NCBI RefSeq assembly: GCF_003853645.1
Contig: NZ_QTPO01000075.1
Coordinates: forward strand, 1-32,607
Origin: Burkholderia sp. Bp9143
GTDB taxonomy: Bacteria; Pseudomonadota; Gammaproteobacteria; Burkholderiales; Burkholderiaceae
DNA length: 32,607 nucleotides
Direction of reading: 5' to 3'
Every line of letters begins with the position of its first letter. The stretch's first letter is position 1. Below the pieces are notes generated by a model. That model did no database searches, had not been told where the DNA came from, and worked only from the letters and a program-made list of their open reading frames with translations. Of the stretch, positions 1-7,093 are shown in pieces. Both the position numbers and the translations under genes were made by a program.

Positions 1-401
1 CACACGAACCGCAGCACAACGCCGTAGAGGATGGCCGCAAGGATGATCGGCCAATACTGCGCGAGCTGCGCGCGCAGTTCGCCGCCGAAGTTCGCGGCGG
101 CCGTCGCGAATCCGAAACCGGACATTGCGACGTAGAGCAAGAACGCGACGAGCGGCACGAACAAGAGCCACACATACAGCGTGATAACAGAAGCCCGCCT
201 GCCGATAAACGCCAGCCAGTCGCGGAATGATGCATCGTTGGACGGCAAGCGCCAGGGCACCGGATGCAACACCGATACCACGAAAAGCGGGATTGCCAGC
301 ACGATCCAATACCACGGACTAGCCCATTGCACCGCATGGACGACCGTCGAAAGCACGGTCGATTGCGCGGTTTGAAAGGCGTATGCGTTAGGTAACGACA
401 C
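1..401 (-). CDS. virD4: VirD4-like coupling protein, N-terminal part (gene crosses the circle junction)
   Basis: This is the 5' part of the type IV coupling protein gene, which continues at 32530 of the circle. Reading the minus strand upward from the junction, the frame stays open to a stop at 417-419. The best start is GTG at 401-399, because GGAG lies 6 nt upstream. Joined to the right-hand part it gives 590 residues. This part encodes about 130 residues with several strongly hydrophobic stretches (around residues 30-50, 80-105 and 120-135), which fits the inner-membrane anchor of VirD4/TraG-type proteins. Upstream lies a 1.6-kb hairpin-rich gene-free region, whose last stem-loop (425-452) sits just before the ribosome site. 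Confidence 0.85.
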   Translation of the reverse strand, partial: MSLPNAYAFQTAQSTVLSTVVHAVQWASPWYWIVLAIPLFVVSVLHPVPWRLPSNDASFRDWLAFIGRRASVITLYVWLLFVPLVAFLLYVAMSGFGFATAAANFGGELRAQLAQYWPIILAAILYGVVLRFV

Positions 402-424
402 GGCGTTCTCCAGGAGTTAGGAGG

Positions 425-1976
425 AACCGGAGAGACTTTCGTCTCTCCGGTTGTGGGTCGGCGTGTGCCGAAGCACGAACGGATTGCCTAAGAAGGCGCA
501 CCACCCTGCCGAGCAGAAACGGTCTGCGGCCGTACAGCGATTGAGGGCTTCCCACGCCATCAACGTTGACGCTACTGACACAGGCTTTTGGCCTGTTTGT
601 CGGTTGACGTGCCGGGTTCAAACCCCGGTTTGCCACAGCGAGCACGACGCGATAGCGCCGGTTCCCTGGTTGCCACCGACCCGAAAAGGGCCGTACTGAC
701 CACCGGCCTGACGGCTGCCGGGTTGACTTGCACGCACCGAAGCACGCGGCTTTTTCATGCCATCGACCCCAAACGGCGGGCCGCCCTGACCACCGGCCTG
801 ACCGCTGCCGGGTTGACTTGCACACACCGAGGCGCGCGACTTGTTGACGACACCGGCCTGACGGCTGCCGGGTTGACTCCGACCGAAACGGCCGGCAACT
901 GCACTGCGATTTGCTTCCACGACAAGCTCCTTTCTCAAGGGTTAATTACACGTTGGACACCTCAGGAGACCAATCCCGAGACGGGCGCGGGTACCAGCCG
1001 CGCCCGTTCCAACACTCCACTGCGGGAACCACCCCGCATCTTCACGCTTACGTGTGCCGTGAACTTTCGGACAGGCTTTCGCCTGCTATCCGCGCTTCGG
1101 ACGAATCGCGACGGATAGCTATACGGCTTGCGCCGTGCGGCCCTACTGATCCACTCTCCCTCCCATAGCCACCGGGTTACCAGCCCGGTATCGGCCTTAG
1201 GGATTCCCACGTTAGTGCAACGTTACTGACGCCAAACTGCGCGCCAGAGCACCACGCCTGCGCCTCAAGCAACAACAGTGAGGTGTTCCCTCTCACCCTT
1301 TAGGTTTTCAGCGGCCCGAGATTCCAAAGCGGCTCGCTTACCTGTTGTGCCGTCAACGGCTTCGTCTTCAGACAGGCTTGATGCCCCACCACATAGCGAC
1401 CTCTACGGCCGCATTTACACGCTTAAGCTATACAACGACCCCACCAGCTTGCGCCGGTAGGTGCCGCGTGCGCCAGGTTTCCCCTTGCACGCCTGCGCCC
1501 TTTCGGAACGCCTCAGCAGCCTACGTGTGTGGCATAGGTTCTACGGTTTCCCGCAGCCCCTAGACGGTGCTAGCGACGGCCTAAGCCATCTCCCGTTTTC
1601 ACGTTGCACAGGGCAGTAGCGCATTTCCTCGCTGTGCCCGTTTCCGTGTCGCCCAACCTCACCCCAATGCTTCGCGGGGATTGAGTCGAAGGGCGGAGTT
1701 ACACCGCCCAGCGCTCGTCGTAGTCGTACCAGCGCCATTACGCGCATACGACTTCAGCACACTCGGCACGGTTGGTAGCCGTGCCTTGAGCCTTGCGGCT
1801 CGCGTGAAGTGATGGAATCCAGGGGTGGTCAGCCCCCGGACTACTTACTGCGATGGAGGCTGCCCCTGATCCGTGTAACCGCTCGCGCGATACACCACTT
1901 CGGGCAACAGGTAATGCAAGGGTTGGTTGCCCTGGTGCTGCGTCGCTGGCCGCTTGTGGCGGCCTAGGCGACGCAG
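425..1976 (-). ncRNA. candidate giant structured RNA, about 1.5 kb
   Basis: Hairpins read from the plus strand lie at 425-452 (12 bp), 577-601, 704-722, 794-812, 854-872, 981-1007 (10 bp), 1021-1038, 1072-1085, 1085-1119, 1123-1136, 1171-1189, 1444-1457, 1611-1639, 1691-1709, 1723-1752, 1765-1785, 1788-1801, 1818-1840, 1902-1932 and 1938-1976 (9+6 bp). Minus-strand transcription is favoured. Five four-base loops then become GNRA tetraloops (GAAA at 437-440 and 1077-1080; GCAA at 1128-1131, 1449-1452 and 1793-1796). A·C mismatches at 1446/1455 and 1821/1837 also become G·U pairs. One hairpin (1996-2012) favours the plus strand. No known family was recognised. Ends and promoter are not fixed. 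An alternative is a conjugative leading region folding as single-stranded DNA. Confidence 0.45.
697..878. repeat. three direct copies of a hairpin-forming repeat
   Basis: A unit of about 44 bp occurs at 697-740 and 787-830 with only a few differences. A shorter third copy lies at 851-878. Each copy carries the same stem, CCGGC/GCCGG, with a 9-nt loop (704-722, 794-812, 854-872). The stems are 90 and then 60 bp apart. The repeats lie inside the candidate structured RNA and have no flanking inverted repeats that would suggest transposition. Confidence 0.8.
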
Positions 1977-2206
1977 AGTGATGCTTGCGCGCTAGGGCCG
2001 CTGGTGGCGGTCAGCGAATTGAGTGTAGTGGCAACGTATGAAGAAAGCACGCTTCGCGTGCGGAATCTCTTATAATTAGCCGGGAATGCGAAGCATCCCG
2101 GATAACTGGAAAGCCTTGTGCAGCAAGGCTCCGCATTATCAATGAATGGATCGATTCAATCCTATGCGTTGAGCATATTTCGGCCTCCCAGGCAAAATGC
2201 ATAACC

Positions 2207-2935
2207 ATGAATGAACCGAGCGTTATTCGATACAAGACGTTGTTGATGCAACGGCTGCTAGACCTCGTTCGGCACGGCTACCGGCACCACACGGCCGGCA
2301 CGGTGCCGGCCGAGCGCGCCGAGGCGCTTTGCGCAAAGTTTTCGACGCGCTATGACGTGTTCGTGAACCAGAACCAGCGCGCCTATCGCAAGAGCCTTGG
2401 GAAGGCCAACGCGCGGCTGATCCTTGCCGACCTTGAACGCAATGCCGGCACGCTGCATTGGTTCCTGATGGTTACAGACGGTCAGCACGACGCGCATACG
2501 CTCGAAAAGCTCCACGACGCGCTAGAGGCTGGAGAGCGTGTACACGTCACGGGTTATGAGCTGTTGAAACTGCCTCACTCGAAGGCCGCCGGCGGCGGCG
2601 TTCGCCTGACTTGGCGCATGACGACCGAGACAGAGCGCGCCTGGCGATTTCAGATCCGTTCGACCGTCCGCGCGAAGCGCGCCGATGAGCTGGTGCCGGT
2701 GCTGGTGCGCTCGTTGTATCAGACGCCTGGCTTTCACACGACCCGCTATCAGGTCGGAAAGCTCGTGGCGTTCCTCACGGGCGAGTGGGTGCGGTCAGGC
2801 CGGAAGGCCGAGGCGTTGCCCCTTCCTGGCGCCCTACCCTACGTGCGGCGGATGGCCGACGAGGACTTCACTTTGGAAGACTGGCTTGCCGCTGCTGCGA
2901 GCCGCAAACCGGAGGTGACGGATGAGCGAGCTTGA
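2207..2935 (+). CDS. conserved plasmid protein of unknown function, 242 aa
   Basis: The ATG at 2207 opens a 242-residue soluble protein with no signal peptide or membrane segment. Visible features are an Arg/His-rich start, a central region with the pattern LHWFLMVTDG (about residues 83-92), then YELLKL and LTWRM, and a late stretch PGFHTTRYQ. I know this layout from hypothetical proteins on proteobacterial plasmids and integrative elements, but no function is established. The three-histidine relaxase motif is absent. The ribosome site is weak (AGG at 2190). A 5-codon frame at 2197-2214 overlaps the start and may couple translation. The downstream gene overlaps its end by 14 nt, so the two form an operon next to the origin. 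Confidence 0.85.
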   Translation: MNEPSVIRYKTLLMQRLLDLVRHGYRHHTAGTVPAERAEALCAKFSTRYDVFVNQNQRAYRKSLGKANARLILADLERNAGTLHWFLMVTDGQHDAHTLEKLHDALEAGERVHVTGYELLKLPHSKAAGGGVRLTWRMTTETERAWRFQIRSTVRAKRADELVPVLVRSLYQTPGFHTTRYQVGKLVAFLTGEWVRSGRKAEALPLPGALPYVRRMADEDFTLEDWLAAAASRKPEVTDERA

Positions 2936-3275
2936 GAAGCAAGACCGCGTTGTGTCGTTCACGGCCGACCAATGGCTGGCCGAGGACGAAACCGAGGCAT
3001 TCGGCGTGCGCAAGATCGTGCCAAAGAAAAAGGAGCCGACGCCCGGTGTAAAGGCTATCCTCGTGTTCGAGGACAGTTTTCGCCGCGCGAAAAAGCACCT
3101 GAAAGCATATCCGCTGTTACGGCCGCAGCTCGACTTGCCCGAGCTGATTAGCGCCATGATCGACGTGTGCGACGCCGACCCGGCAATCATGGAGAAGGTC
3201 GCGCGCCGGATCATCGACGCCCGCAGGCAGCAGCTCGACGCGATGGCAGCCAGCACGACGCCGCCGGACGCGTGA
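2922..3275 (+). CDS. small plasmid protein of unknown function, 117 aa
   Basis: The gene starts at ATG 2922 inside the end of the preceding gene, with GGAGG 6 nt upstream, so translation is coupled. The product is 117 residues, mostly charged. It has a Lys-rich patch (residues 31-37, KIVPKKK) and helical segments after residue 45. No membrane segment or known motif was recognised. It ends 9 nt from the convergent replication gene. Its place in a two-gene operon beside the origin suggests a role in replication control or plasmid transfer, but that is only context. Confidence 0.8.
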   Translation: MSELEKQDRVVSFTADQWLAEDETEAFGVRKIVPKKKEPTPGVKAILVFEDSFRRAKKHLKAYPLLRPQLDLPELISAMIDVCDADPAIMEKVARRIIDARRQQLDAMAASTTPPDA

Positions 3276-3284
3276 GCCACACGC

Positions 3285-3848
3285 TCACACGTCCAGCTTG
3301 CCTTGCTCGTTATCGACGGCCTTCGTCTGCGCGCTGCGGCGACGGTATTCGCGCACGAACATGACACGGTCGCCCTTGAAAAACAGGGCAGGATTGACCC
3401 AATAGACGTTCGGCAGCTTGGGCGCGAGGAACGACTTGCCGAGCAGTTCGCGCAGCCCGCGCTGGAAGGTTTTTTCGCTCATGCCAATGTCGCGGCCGGA
3501 CAGCCCTTCGCCGAACCAGCTCAGATACACGGCATCGGCAAAGCCGCCTTGCATTGGCGTGCGTTGGTACTCATCGAGGACAGCTTGAAAGACACGCTGG
3601 CCGGTGCGCGAGAGGTCGTAGCTGGCCGACACGCCGGCCGCGAAAACCTTCACGAACTCCGCATCGTCTTTTTCCTCGATGTTGCGAATGACGGTCGCGG
3701 CCTGTACGACTCCATCGGAGTCCATCAGCTCGCGCCTCACGCCGCTATCCACATAGCGACGCTTGATCGTGATTTGGCGCGGCTCCAGAAGCGGGTTCAC
3801 CTGGGGAGAGAATTCGAGGTATCGGAGGTTCGGCTTTTCGTCAGACAT
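3285..3848 (-). CDS. rep: plasmid replication initiator, RepL-like
   Basis: A 187-residue protein starting at ATG 3848, with GAGAG about 5 nt upstream. The C-terminal half holds a winged-helix-like segment followed by the signature YWVNPALFFKGDR (about residues 149-161). I associate this ending with RepL-type and related small plasmid initiators. The protein would bind the origin and start replication. Upstream lie an inverted repeat (3932-3961) and three 21-bp-spaced iterons (3972-4021). All share the core TTGTCT, so this is a typical iteron arrangement in which Rep both starts replication and represses its own promoter. The role is supported mainly by this context and the C-terminal motif. 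Confidence 0.75.
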   Translation of the reverse strand: MSDEKPNLRYLEFSPQVNPLLEPRQITIKRRYVDSGVRRELMDSDGVVQAATVIRNIEEKDDAEFVKVFAAGVSASYDLSRTGQRVFQAVLDEYQRTPMQGGFADAVYLSWFGEGLSGRDIGMSEKTFQRGLRELLGKSFLAPKLPNVYWVNPALFFKGDRVMFVREYRRRSAQTKAVDNEQGKLDV

Positions 3849-3931
3849 GGGCTACTCTCGCTCGATTCGGTTTTTCGCCGGACATTTTTCGCGGCGAAAT
3901 TGTCTTTCCAGCGTCAGAGGATGACCGAGGG

Positions 3932-3961
3932 AGAGACAAAAATCAAGCGATTTTTGTCTCT
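3932..3961. promoter_or_regulatory. 13-bp inverted repeat with iteron core, likely rep operator
   Basis: Perfect arms 3932-3944 and 3949-3961 (AGAGACAAAAATC and its complement) surround a 4-bp loop, 84 bp upstream of the rep start. Each arm carries TTGTCT or its complement AGACAA, the core of the downstream direct repeats. In iteron plasmids an inverted copy of the iteron near the rep promoter is usually the autorepression site for Rep dimers. That role is inferred here. Confidence 0.6.
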
Positions 3962-3971
3962 TGAGGGGCTG

Positions 3972-4021
3972 GAGTTGTCTTTCGAACGGCCAGAGTTGTC
4001 TTTCGAGGTGCTGGAGTTGTC
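3972..4021. repeat. iterons (origin of replication)
   Basis: GAGTTGTCTTTCGA occurs at 3972-3985 and 3993-4006. A truncated third copy (GAGTTGTC) lies at 4014-4021. The spacing is exactly 21 bp, two helical turns. A degenerate TTGTCTTTC also lies at 3900-3908. These lie upstream of rep and are the likely Rep binding sites of the vegetative origin. Confidence 0.7.
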
Positions 4022-4030
4022 GGTGCGATC

Positions 4031-4849
4031 TAGGCGCGACAAGGGTTTGCGGGCCGCTCCTTCTCACTCTGCTTTAGCGCGGGCGATTTTTCGCGGGGTA
4101 GCGTGATTTAGCCCCCATTTCCGGGCCGTGCCGACCCGCAAACGGAGGAATCACGGCGCTACGCGCCTTGACGGCCCCGGCACCCCTCCCGTTCACCCAG
4201 GCCTGCGGAGCCGAGGCTCTAAGCCGCTGCCGGGGCAAGCCCCGTCACCGTCTAAGAGCGAGATAAATCGCGCCCGGCCCGTCCTACGGCCGGCCCGCCC
4301 GCTCAACTCGTCCCTGTGGGGACCAACCCGGCTGACGGTTAATCGCATCACCACCGCCGATTTGTCTACAGAAAGGGGGCGGCCGGAGTCTCGAATGTAC
4401 CTGCGGCGCGAAATGCGGCCCGTGGTGCCGTTTCGGCGAAGCGGCTAAGGGGCTGGCCTACCTATGCCATCGCAAACGGCTCACAGCGCCGATTTTCCGC
4501 AAGCGTCGGCCGCAGTCGCTCGGTTGAGATTTTTTTATCTCAATTGGGCGCGCGCAGCGCGTCACGCCGTAGGCAAAAGCTCGCGGGGAGCCGGTGCGTT
4601 GGGTGCGGTATCCCGGCCAGCGGCCGGGACTCTCCACACCCTTGCGGTGTGGTGAGCGCAGCCATCCACGGGCGGGCGCGGGTGAACCACTGGCCCTTGC
4701 AGACCGCCGCCGGGGCCGCGTAAGCGGTGCCGGCTCGTCATTTCGCGGCGTAGCCGCCTGTTTTCCGGCCGCGCATGGCATCGAGAAGCCGCAAAGCAAT
4801 GCGCCGTGGATTATACACGGCGCGGTTATGAAGTTATGAAGTTACGCGG
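4031..4849. other. gene-free origin region
   Basis: About 800 bp without a convincing gene between the iterons and the SprT-like gene. It contains several GC-rich hairpins: 4155-4167, 4231-4244 and 4634-4652 (CCACACC/GGTGTGG arms). TTGAGAT/ATCTCAA arms around a T-run lie near 4525-4544. An 8-bp perfect stem with loop GATTATA lies at 4801-4823. TTATACACG at 4811-4819 resembles a DnaA box, with two differences from TTATCCACA. The region probably completes the replication origin. A transfer origin here cannot be excluded. Confidence 0.55.
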
Positions 4850-4856
4850 TTAGGCT
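4825..4856. repeat. four tandem 8-bp GTTA repeats
   Basis: GTTATGAA, GTTATGAA, GTTACGCG and GTTAGGCT follow one another without gaps, directly after the perfect hairpin at 4801-4823. The last copy runs into the 3' end of the SprT-like gene. They have the same period and core as the large array at 5637-5924, so they look like a satellite centromere or operator cluster on the other side of the protease gene. Confidence 0.65.
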
Positions 4857-5533
4857 TCTTCGGCTTCTAGCTCGTCGGTTGCATCGTCGGAGCCTTCATC
4901 GACGGCCATTGCGCCGTGCAACGGGCAATGCGGCGGGCCGGCAAGGTCTAGCCACTTACGCGACGTGCGCGCGGTGTATCCGCACTCGGCGCAATGGCAT
5001 TTGATGTGCCGGCGCGTCTGCTTTTTCGGCGCGGTCGTGCTCGGGCCGCCTTCGTCGCCCGGTTCCGTACCCGGCTCGATGTGCTCGGCCTGGGTGCGCA
5101 GGCGGGCATGAGGAAGCGGGCCGGCTTCGGCCAAGATCGGCTCCAGCGCCGTGCGGAATTTCGGGCCGGCCGTGGTCGAGCGCATCGGGCCTTCTAGGCC
5201 GATGCCCTTCGCTACCCGGCGGAAGTCTTTGCCGTGACCGGCGGGGATGCCTACGGCCGCGTGTACCAGCTCATGACCGAGGATCGCGGCAACTTCCATC
5301 GGCATGACTTCGGGCGAGTTGGCGAGGTCGGGCCGGATGAAGATTTCGAAGTGGCCGTCATCGCTGCAACGATTGTCCCAACACTCGCCAATGCGCTTCC
5401 CTCTCCAACCGGAGGACGTGAACCCGATCGCAATACGCACGCGCTCGGGCAGCGGGGCGTCGAGTTCTTCGAACAGATGCGCCATGCGCGCGGCAACGAA
5501 GTTCAGCCAGGATTCGCGGTTCGGGTGGTTCAC
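4850..5533 (-). CDS. SprT-like zinc metalloprotease domain protein
   Basis: I place the start at GTG 5533, because GGAG lies 6 nt upstream. A TTG at 5545 overlaps that site. The 227-residue product carries HELVH (about residues 87-91) and a third histidine near residue 100, the metal-binding pattern of SprT/Spartan-type domains. The C-terminal region holds CHCAEC and later CPLH, a zinc-ribbon pair typical of this family. A tail rich in Asp/Glu follows. Eukaryotic relatives cut DNA-bound proteins. The function of plasmid versions is not established, and a role with DNA-protein complexes is inference. The gene lies between two clusters of 8-bp repeats and is preceded by two copies of a 10-bp palindrome. 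Confidence 0.85.
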   Translation of the reverse strand: MNHPNRESWLNFVAARMAHLFEELDAPLPERVRIAIGFTSSGWRGKRIGECWDNRCSDDGHFEIFIRPDLANSPEVMPMEVAAILGHELVHAAVGIPAGHGKDFRRVAKGIGLEGPMRSTTAGPKFRTALEPILAEAGPLPHARLRTQAEHIEPGTEPGDEGGPSTTAPKKQTRRHIKCHCAECGYTARTSRKWLDLAGPPHCPLHGAMAVDEGSDDATDELEAEEA

Positions 5534-5551
5534 TGTCAGCTCCAATAGAGT

Positions 5552-5597
5552 GCGTGTACACGCTTCTATTTTAGTTAAAAGGAGAGCGTGTACACGT
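5552..5597. promoter_or_regulatory. two CGTGTACACG palindromes around a promoter-like AT-rich stretch
   Basis: CGTGTACACG occurs at 5553-5562 and 5587-5596, 34 bp apart, flanking an AT-rich segment. That segment contains TAAAAT on the minus strand (5573-5568), upstream of the SprT-like gene. Paired palindromes around a promoter suggest an operator for a plasmid regulator. The same 10-mer occurs three more times on the plasmid (see findings). The protein that would bind it was not identified. Confidence 0.55.
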
Positions 5598-5612
5598 ACT
5601 CTCTGTGCTTTT

Positions 5613-5924
5613 GTCGTAACTTTATTGTGTCAAAAAGTTACGACGTTATGAGGTTTTAAAGCTACAGCGTTAAGAGGTTTCGCAGTTATGGCGTTAGTGG
5701 TGTATGATGTTATGGCGTTGTGCAGTTGAGAGGTTGAAACGTCAGAACGTCATAGAGCTATAGCGTTACAACGTTACAACGTCACAACGCTATGACGCTG
5801 TAACCGCGTAGCGTCAAAACTTCGCGGTGCAGCGAATTCGAAGCTATAACCTCATGAGGTTGTAACGCTTTGGCTCTATAACGCCGTAACGCCGTAACGT
5901 AATAACTTTATGAGGTTATGAAAT
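5613..5924. repeat. tandem array of degenerate 8-bp repeats, likely partition centromere
   Basis: From 5637 the sequence can be cut into consecutive octamers, mostly GTTANNNN or close variants. Examples are GTTACGAC at 5637, GTTATGAG at 5645, GTTATGGC at 5685 and 5709, and GTTACAAC at 5765 and 5773. The register holds for more than 20 units to about 5820. Beyond 5845 the units appear in inverse form (for example CGTAACGC at 5885) up to the start of the partition gene at 5923. GTCGTAAC at 5613-5620 is the inverse of the first unit, in the same register. The ParG protein of TP228 binds tetramer boxes with an 8-bp period, so an operator/centromere for the downstream RHH-like protein is likely. 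Confidence 0.75.
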
Positions 5925-6297
5925 GAAGCAGCCGAAAGGGGTGGTTGATTTGGCAGCTCGACTCGGGGCGGCGGCAGCGTCGCCACTCGTGCCGGTTGCG
6001 GCGGCAGCGGCGGCGCCAGTGCCGGCACCGGCCGCAGCACCCGCCATGACGGCCGAGGCACCGAGCGGGGCAGGGCAGGGCGCGGCGGCGTCCGAAGCAC
6101 CGGTCGCACCGGCAAGAAAGGCGGCCAAGGCCACGGCAAAGAAGGAGCCGGCCGACACGACGCAACTGACGTTGCGACCATCGCGTGCGCTTCTCGCGCG
6201 TTACGTGGCAGCAGCAGCAGATCGCAGCCGGGACACCGGGCGCATGGTGTCGGCGCAGGAAATCATGCTTGAAGTCCTAGAGAAGGGGGGCGTATGA
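5923..6297 (+). CDS. small partition DNA-binding protein, ParG/RHH-like
   Basis: A 124-residue protein starting at ATG 5923, directly at the end of the 8-bp repeat array. Residues 11-60 are an Ala/Pro-rich, probably disordered arm. A basic patch (about 63-76) follows. The C-terminal 45 residues begin with a short strand (QLTLRP) followed by two helices, the arrangement of ribbon-helix-helix partition proteins. Its stop overlaps the start of the ParA-type gene, so the two are translationally coupled. I infer it binds the upstream repeats as centromere-binding protein and autorepressor. Family assignment rests on layout and context rather than on a diagnostic motif. Confidence 0.7.
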   Translation: MKQPKGVVDLAARLGAAAASPLVPVAAAAAAPVPAPAAAPAMTAEAPSGAGQGAAASEAPVAPARKAAKATAKKEPADTTQLTLRPSRALLARYVAAAADRSRDTGRMVSAQEIMLEVLEKGGV

Positions 6298-6944
6298 GCA
6301 ACATCGTCTATGTCGGCGGGCAGAAGGGCGGCACGACCAAAACCACGACCGCGCACCTGATGGCTCTAGGCGCGATTCTCCGCAAGCAGCCGGCCGCATA
6401 TGTCCTGACTGACCCCCATCGCCGTGTGAAGGCCGAGGGCCGCCCGTATGGCGTGCTCGACGGGCGCGACCCGAACGCACTGGCCCAGATACTCACAGCG
6501 AGTCAGAGCAACCTTAACGGCTGGCTGATCGTTGACGGCGGCGGCAACCGTCCCGCGTTCGACAAGGCGATGGCCGACGCGGCGCACCTCACCATCCTGC
6601 CGTTTCGCGCATCCGAGGAAGATCTAGAAGCCGTCGCGCTCGACATGCAGGCGATGCCTAACGCGCTCGCGCTGCCGTCTGCCTGGTCAACGAACAAGCA
6701 CGCGCAGGAAGCCGCGCAGCGGCTTATCGACGGCCTCAGCACGGCATTCCCTGGGCGCGTGCTCACGTCGCCAATCTGGTTCGTGAACTCCACGGCGGAA
6801 TTGCTTGGCGCAACGCTCGAAAGCCCCTCAACGGCCGTGCGTAATGCCGCGCGCCACAGCTTCGGCATTCTGACGGCCACGTTTGAGCAGCACGGCCAGC
6901 CGGCCGAGCTGGACGACGCGGCGGCAATCACCGAGGCGCAATAA
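6294..6944 (+). CDS. parA: ParA-family partition ATPase (StbB/ParF-like)
   Basis: A 216-residue protein starting at ATG 6294, overlapping the previous stop by 4 nt. The N-terminus has the deviant Walker A motif GGQKGGTTKTTT (residues 8-19), the mark of ParA/MinD ATPases. WLIVDGGGN follows (about residues 76-84), in the position of the Walker A' segment, with Gly where most ParAs have Pro. The short length and lack of an N-terminal DNA-binding domain match the small ParF/StbB class. With the RHH-like partner and the 8-bp array it forms a complete partition cassette that moves plasmid copies to daughter cells. Confidence 0.88.
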   Translation: MSNIVYVGGQKGGTTKTTTAHLMALGAILRKQPAAYVLTDPHRRVKAEGRPYGVLDGRDPNALAQILTASQSNLNGWLIVDGGGNRPAFDKAMADAAHLTILPFRASEEDLEAVALDMQAMPNALALPSAWSTNKHAQEAAQRLIDGLSTAFPGRVLTSPIWFVNSTAELLGATLESPSTAVRNAARHSFGILTATFEQHGQPAELDDAAAITEAQ

Positions 6945-6952
6945 GTACACTC

Positions 6953-7051
6953 AGCCCGAAACCGCTGTATCGGGCTTGAGAATTCCTGCCTTTTGTCCTA
7001 CCTTTGGGTTGTCGAGAGACGCACTGCGCTATCCGTGGTGCGTCTCTCGAC
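6953..7051. promoter_or_regulatory. two perfect inverted repeats between the partition genes and the 7094 gene
   Basis: The first, AGCCCGA/TCGGGCT (6953-6959 and 6970-6976), could act as a weak terminator after parA, but no T-run follows. The second is a perfect 14-bp inverted repeat, 7011-7024 against 7038-7051, with a 13-nt loop. It lies 43 bp before the next start codon. It could be an attenuator, an mRNA-stabilising leader hairpin or an operator. Confidence 0.6.
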
Positions 7052-7093
7052 GCTCCCGGATGGCCTTTTTCATACCCTTGAAGGAGGTTCATC

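Larger units (their letters stand above)
402..2206. other. 1.8-kb gene-free intergenic region full of stem-loops
   Basis: This is the divergent gap between the coupling-protein gene (minus) and the 2207 gene (plus). Short open frames occur on both strands, but none has a convincing start, ribosome site or protein-like composition. Instead it holds at least fifteen perfect or near-perfect hairpins, a triplicated repeat near 697-878 and several 7-nt loops with complementary sequence. From about 2040 to 2206 there are further small hairpins (2047-2061; 2111-2129 with AGCCTTG/CAAGGCT arms) and a TATAAT hexamer at 2071-2076, which may promote the 2207 operon. See the ncRNA entry for the interpretation. 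Confidence 0.8.

Noticed and set aside
611..629. T-arm-like hairpin (CCGGG, loop TTCAAAC, CCCGG) with an anticodon-arm-like stem at 580-596, suggesting a tRNA
   Set aside because: No matching acceptor stem and no D-arm with GG could be built on the plus strand, so it is not called as a tRNA gene. It may be a tRNA-like part of the structured region.
388..1118. Open frames of 145 and 176 codons on both strands in the hairpin region
   Set aside because: They lack ribosome sites and are explained by GC-rich repeats. Their composition is Arg/Thr/Gly-rich repeat shadow without protein-like features.
3303..4106. 267-codon plus-strand frame opposite rep
   Set aside because: It is the antisense shadow of rep continuing into the iterons, with no ribosome site.
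4128..4448. 106-codon frame in the origin region
   Set aside because: Arg/Pro-rich composition without a ribosome site. It lies in GC-rich hairpin DNA next to the iterons.
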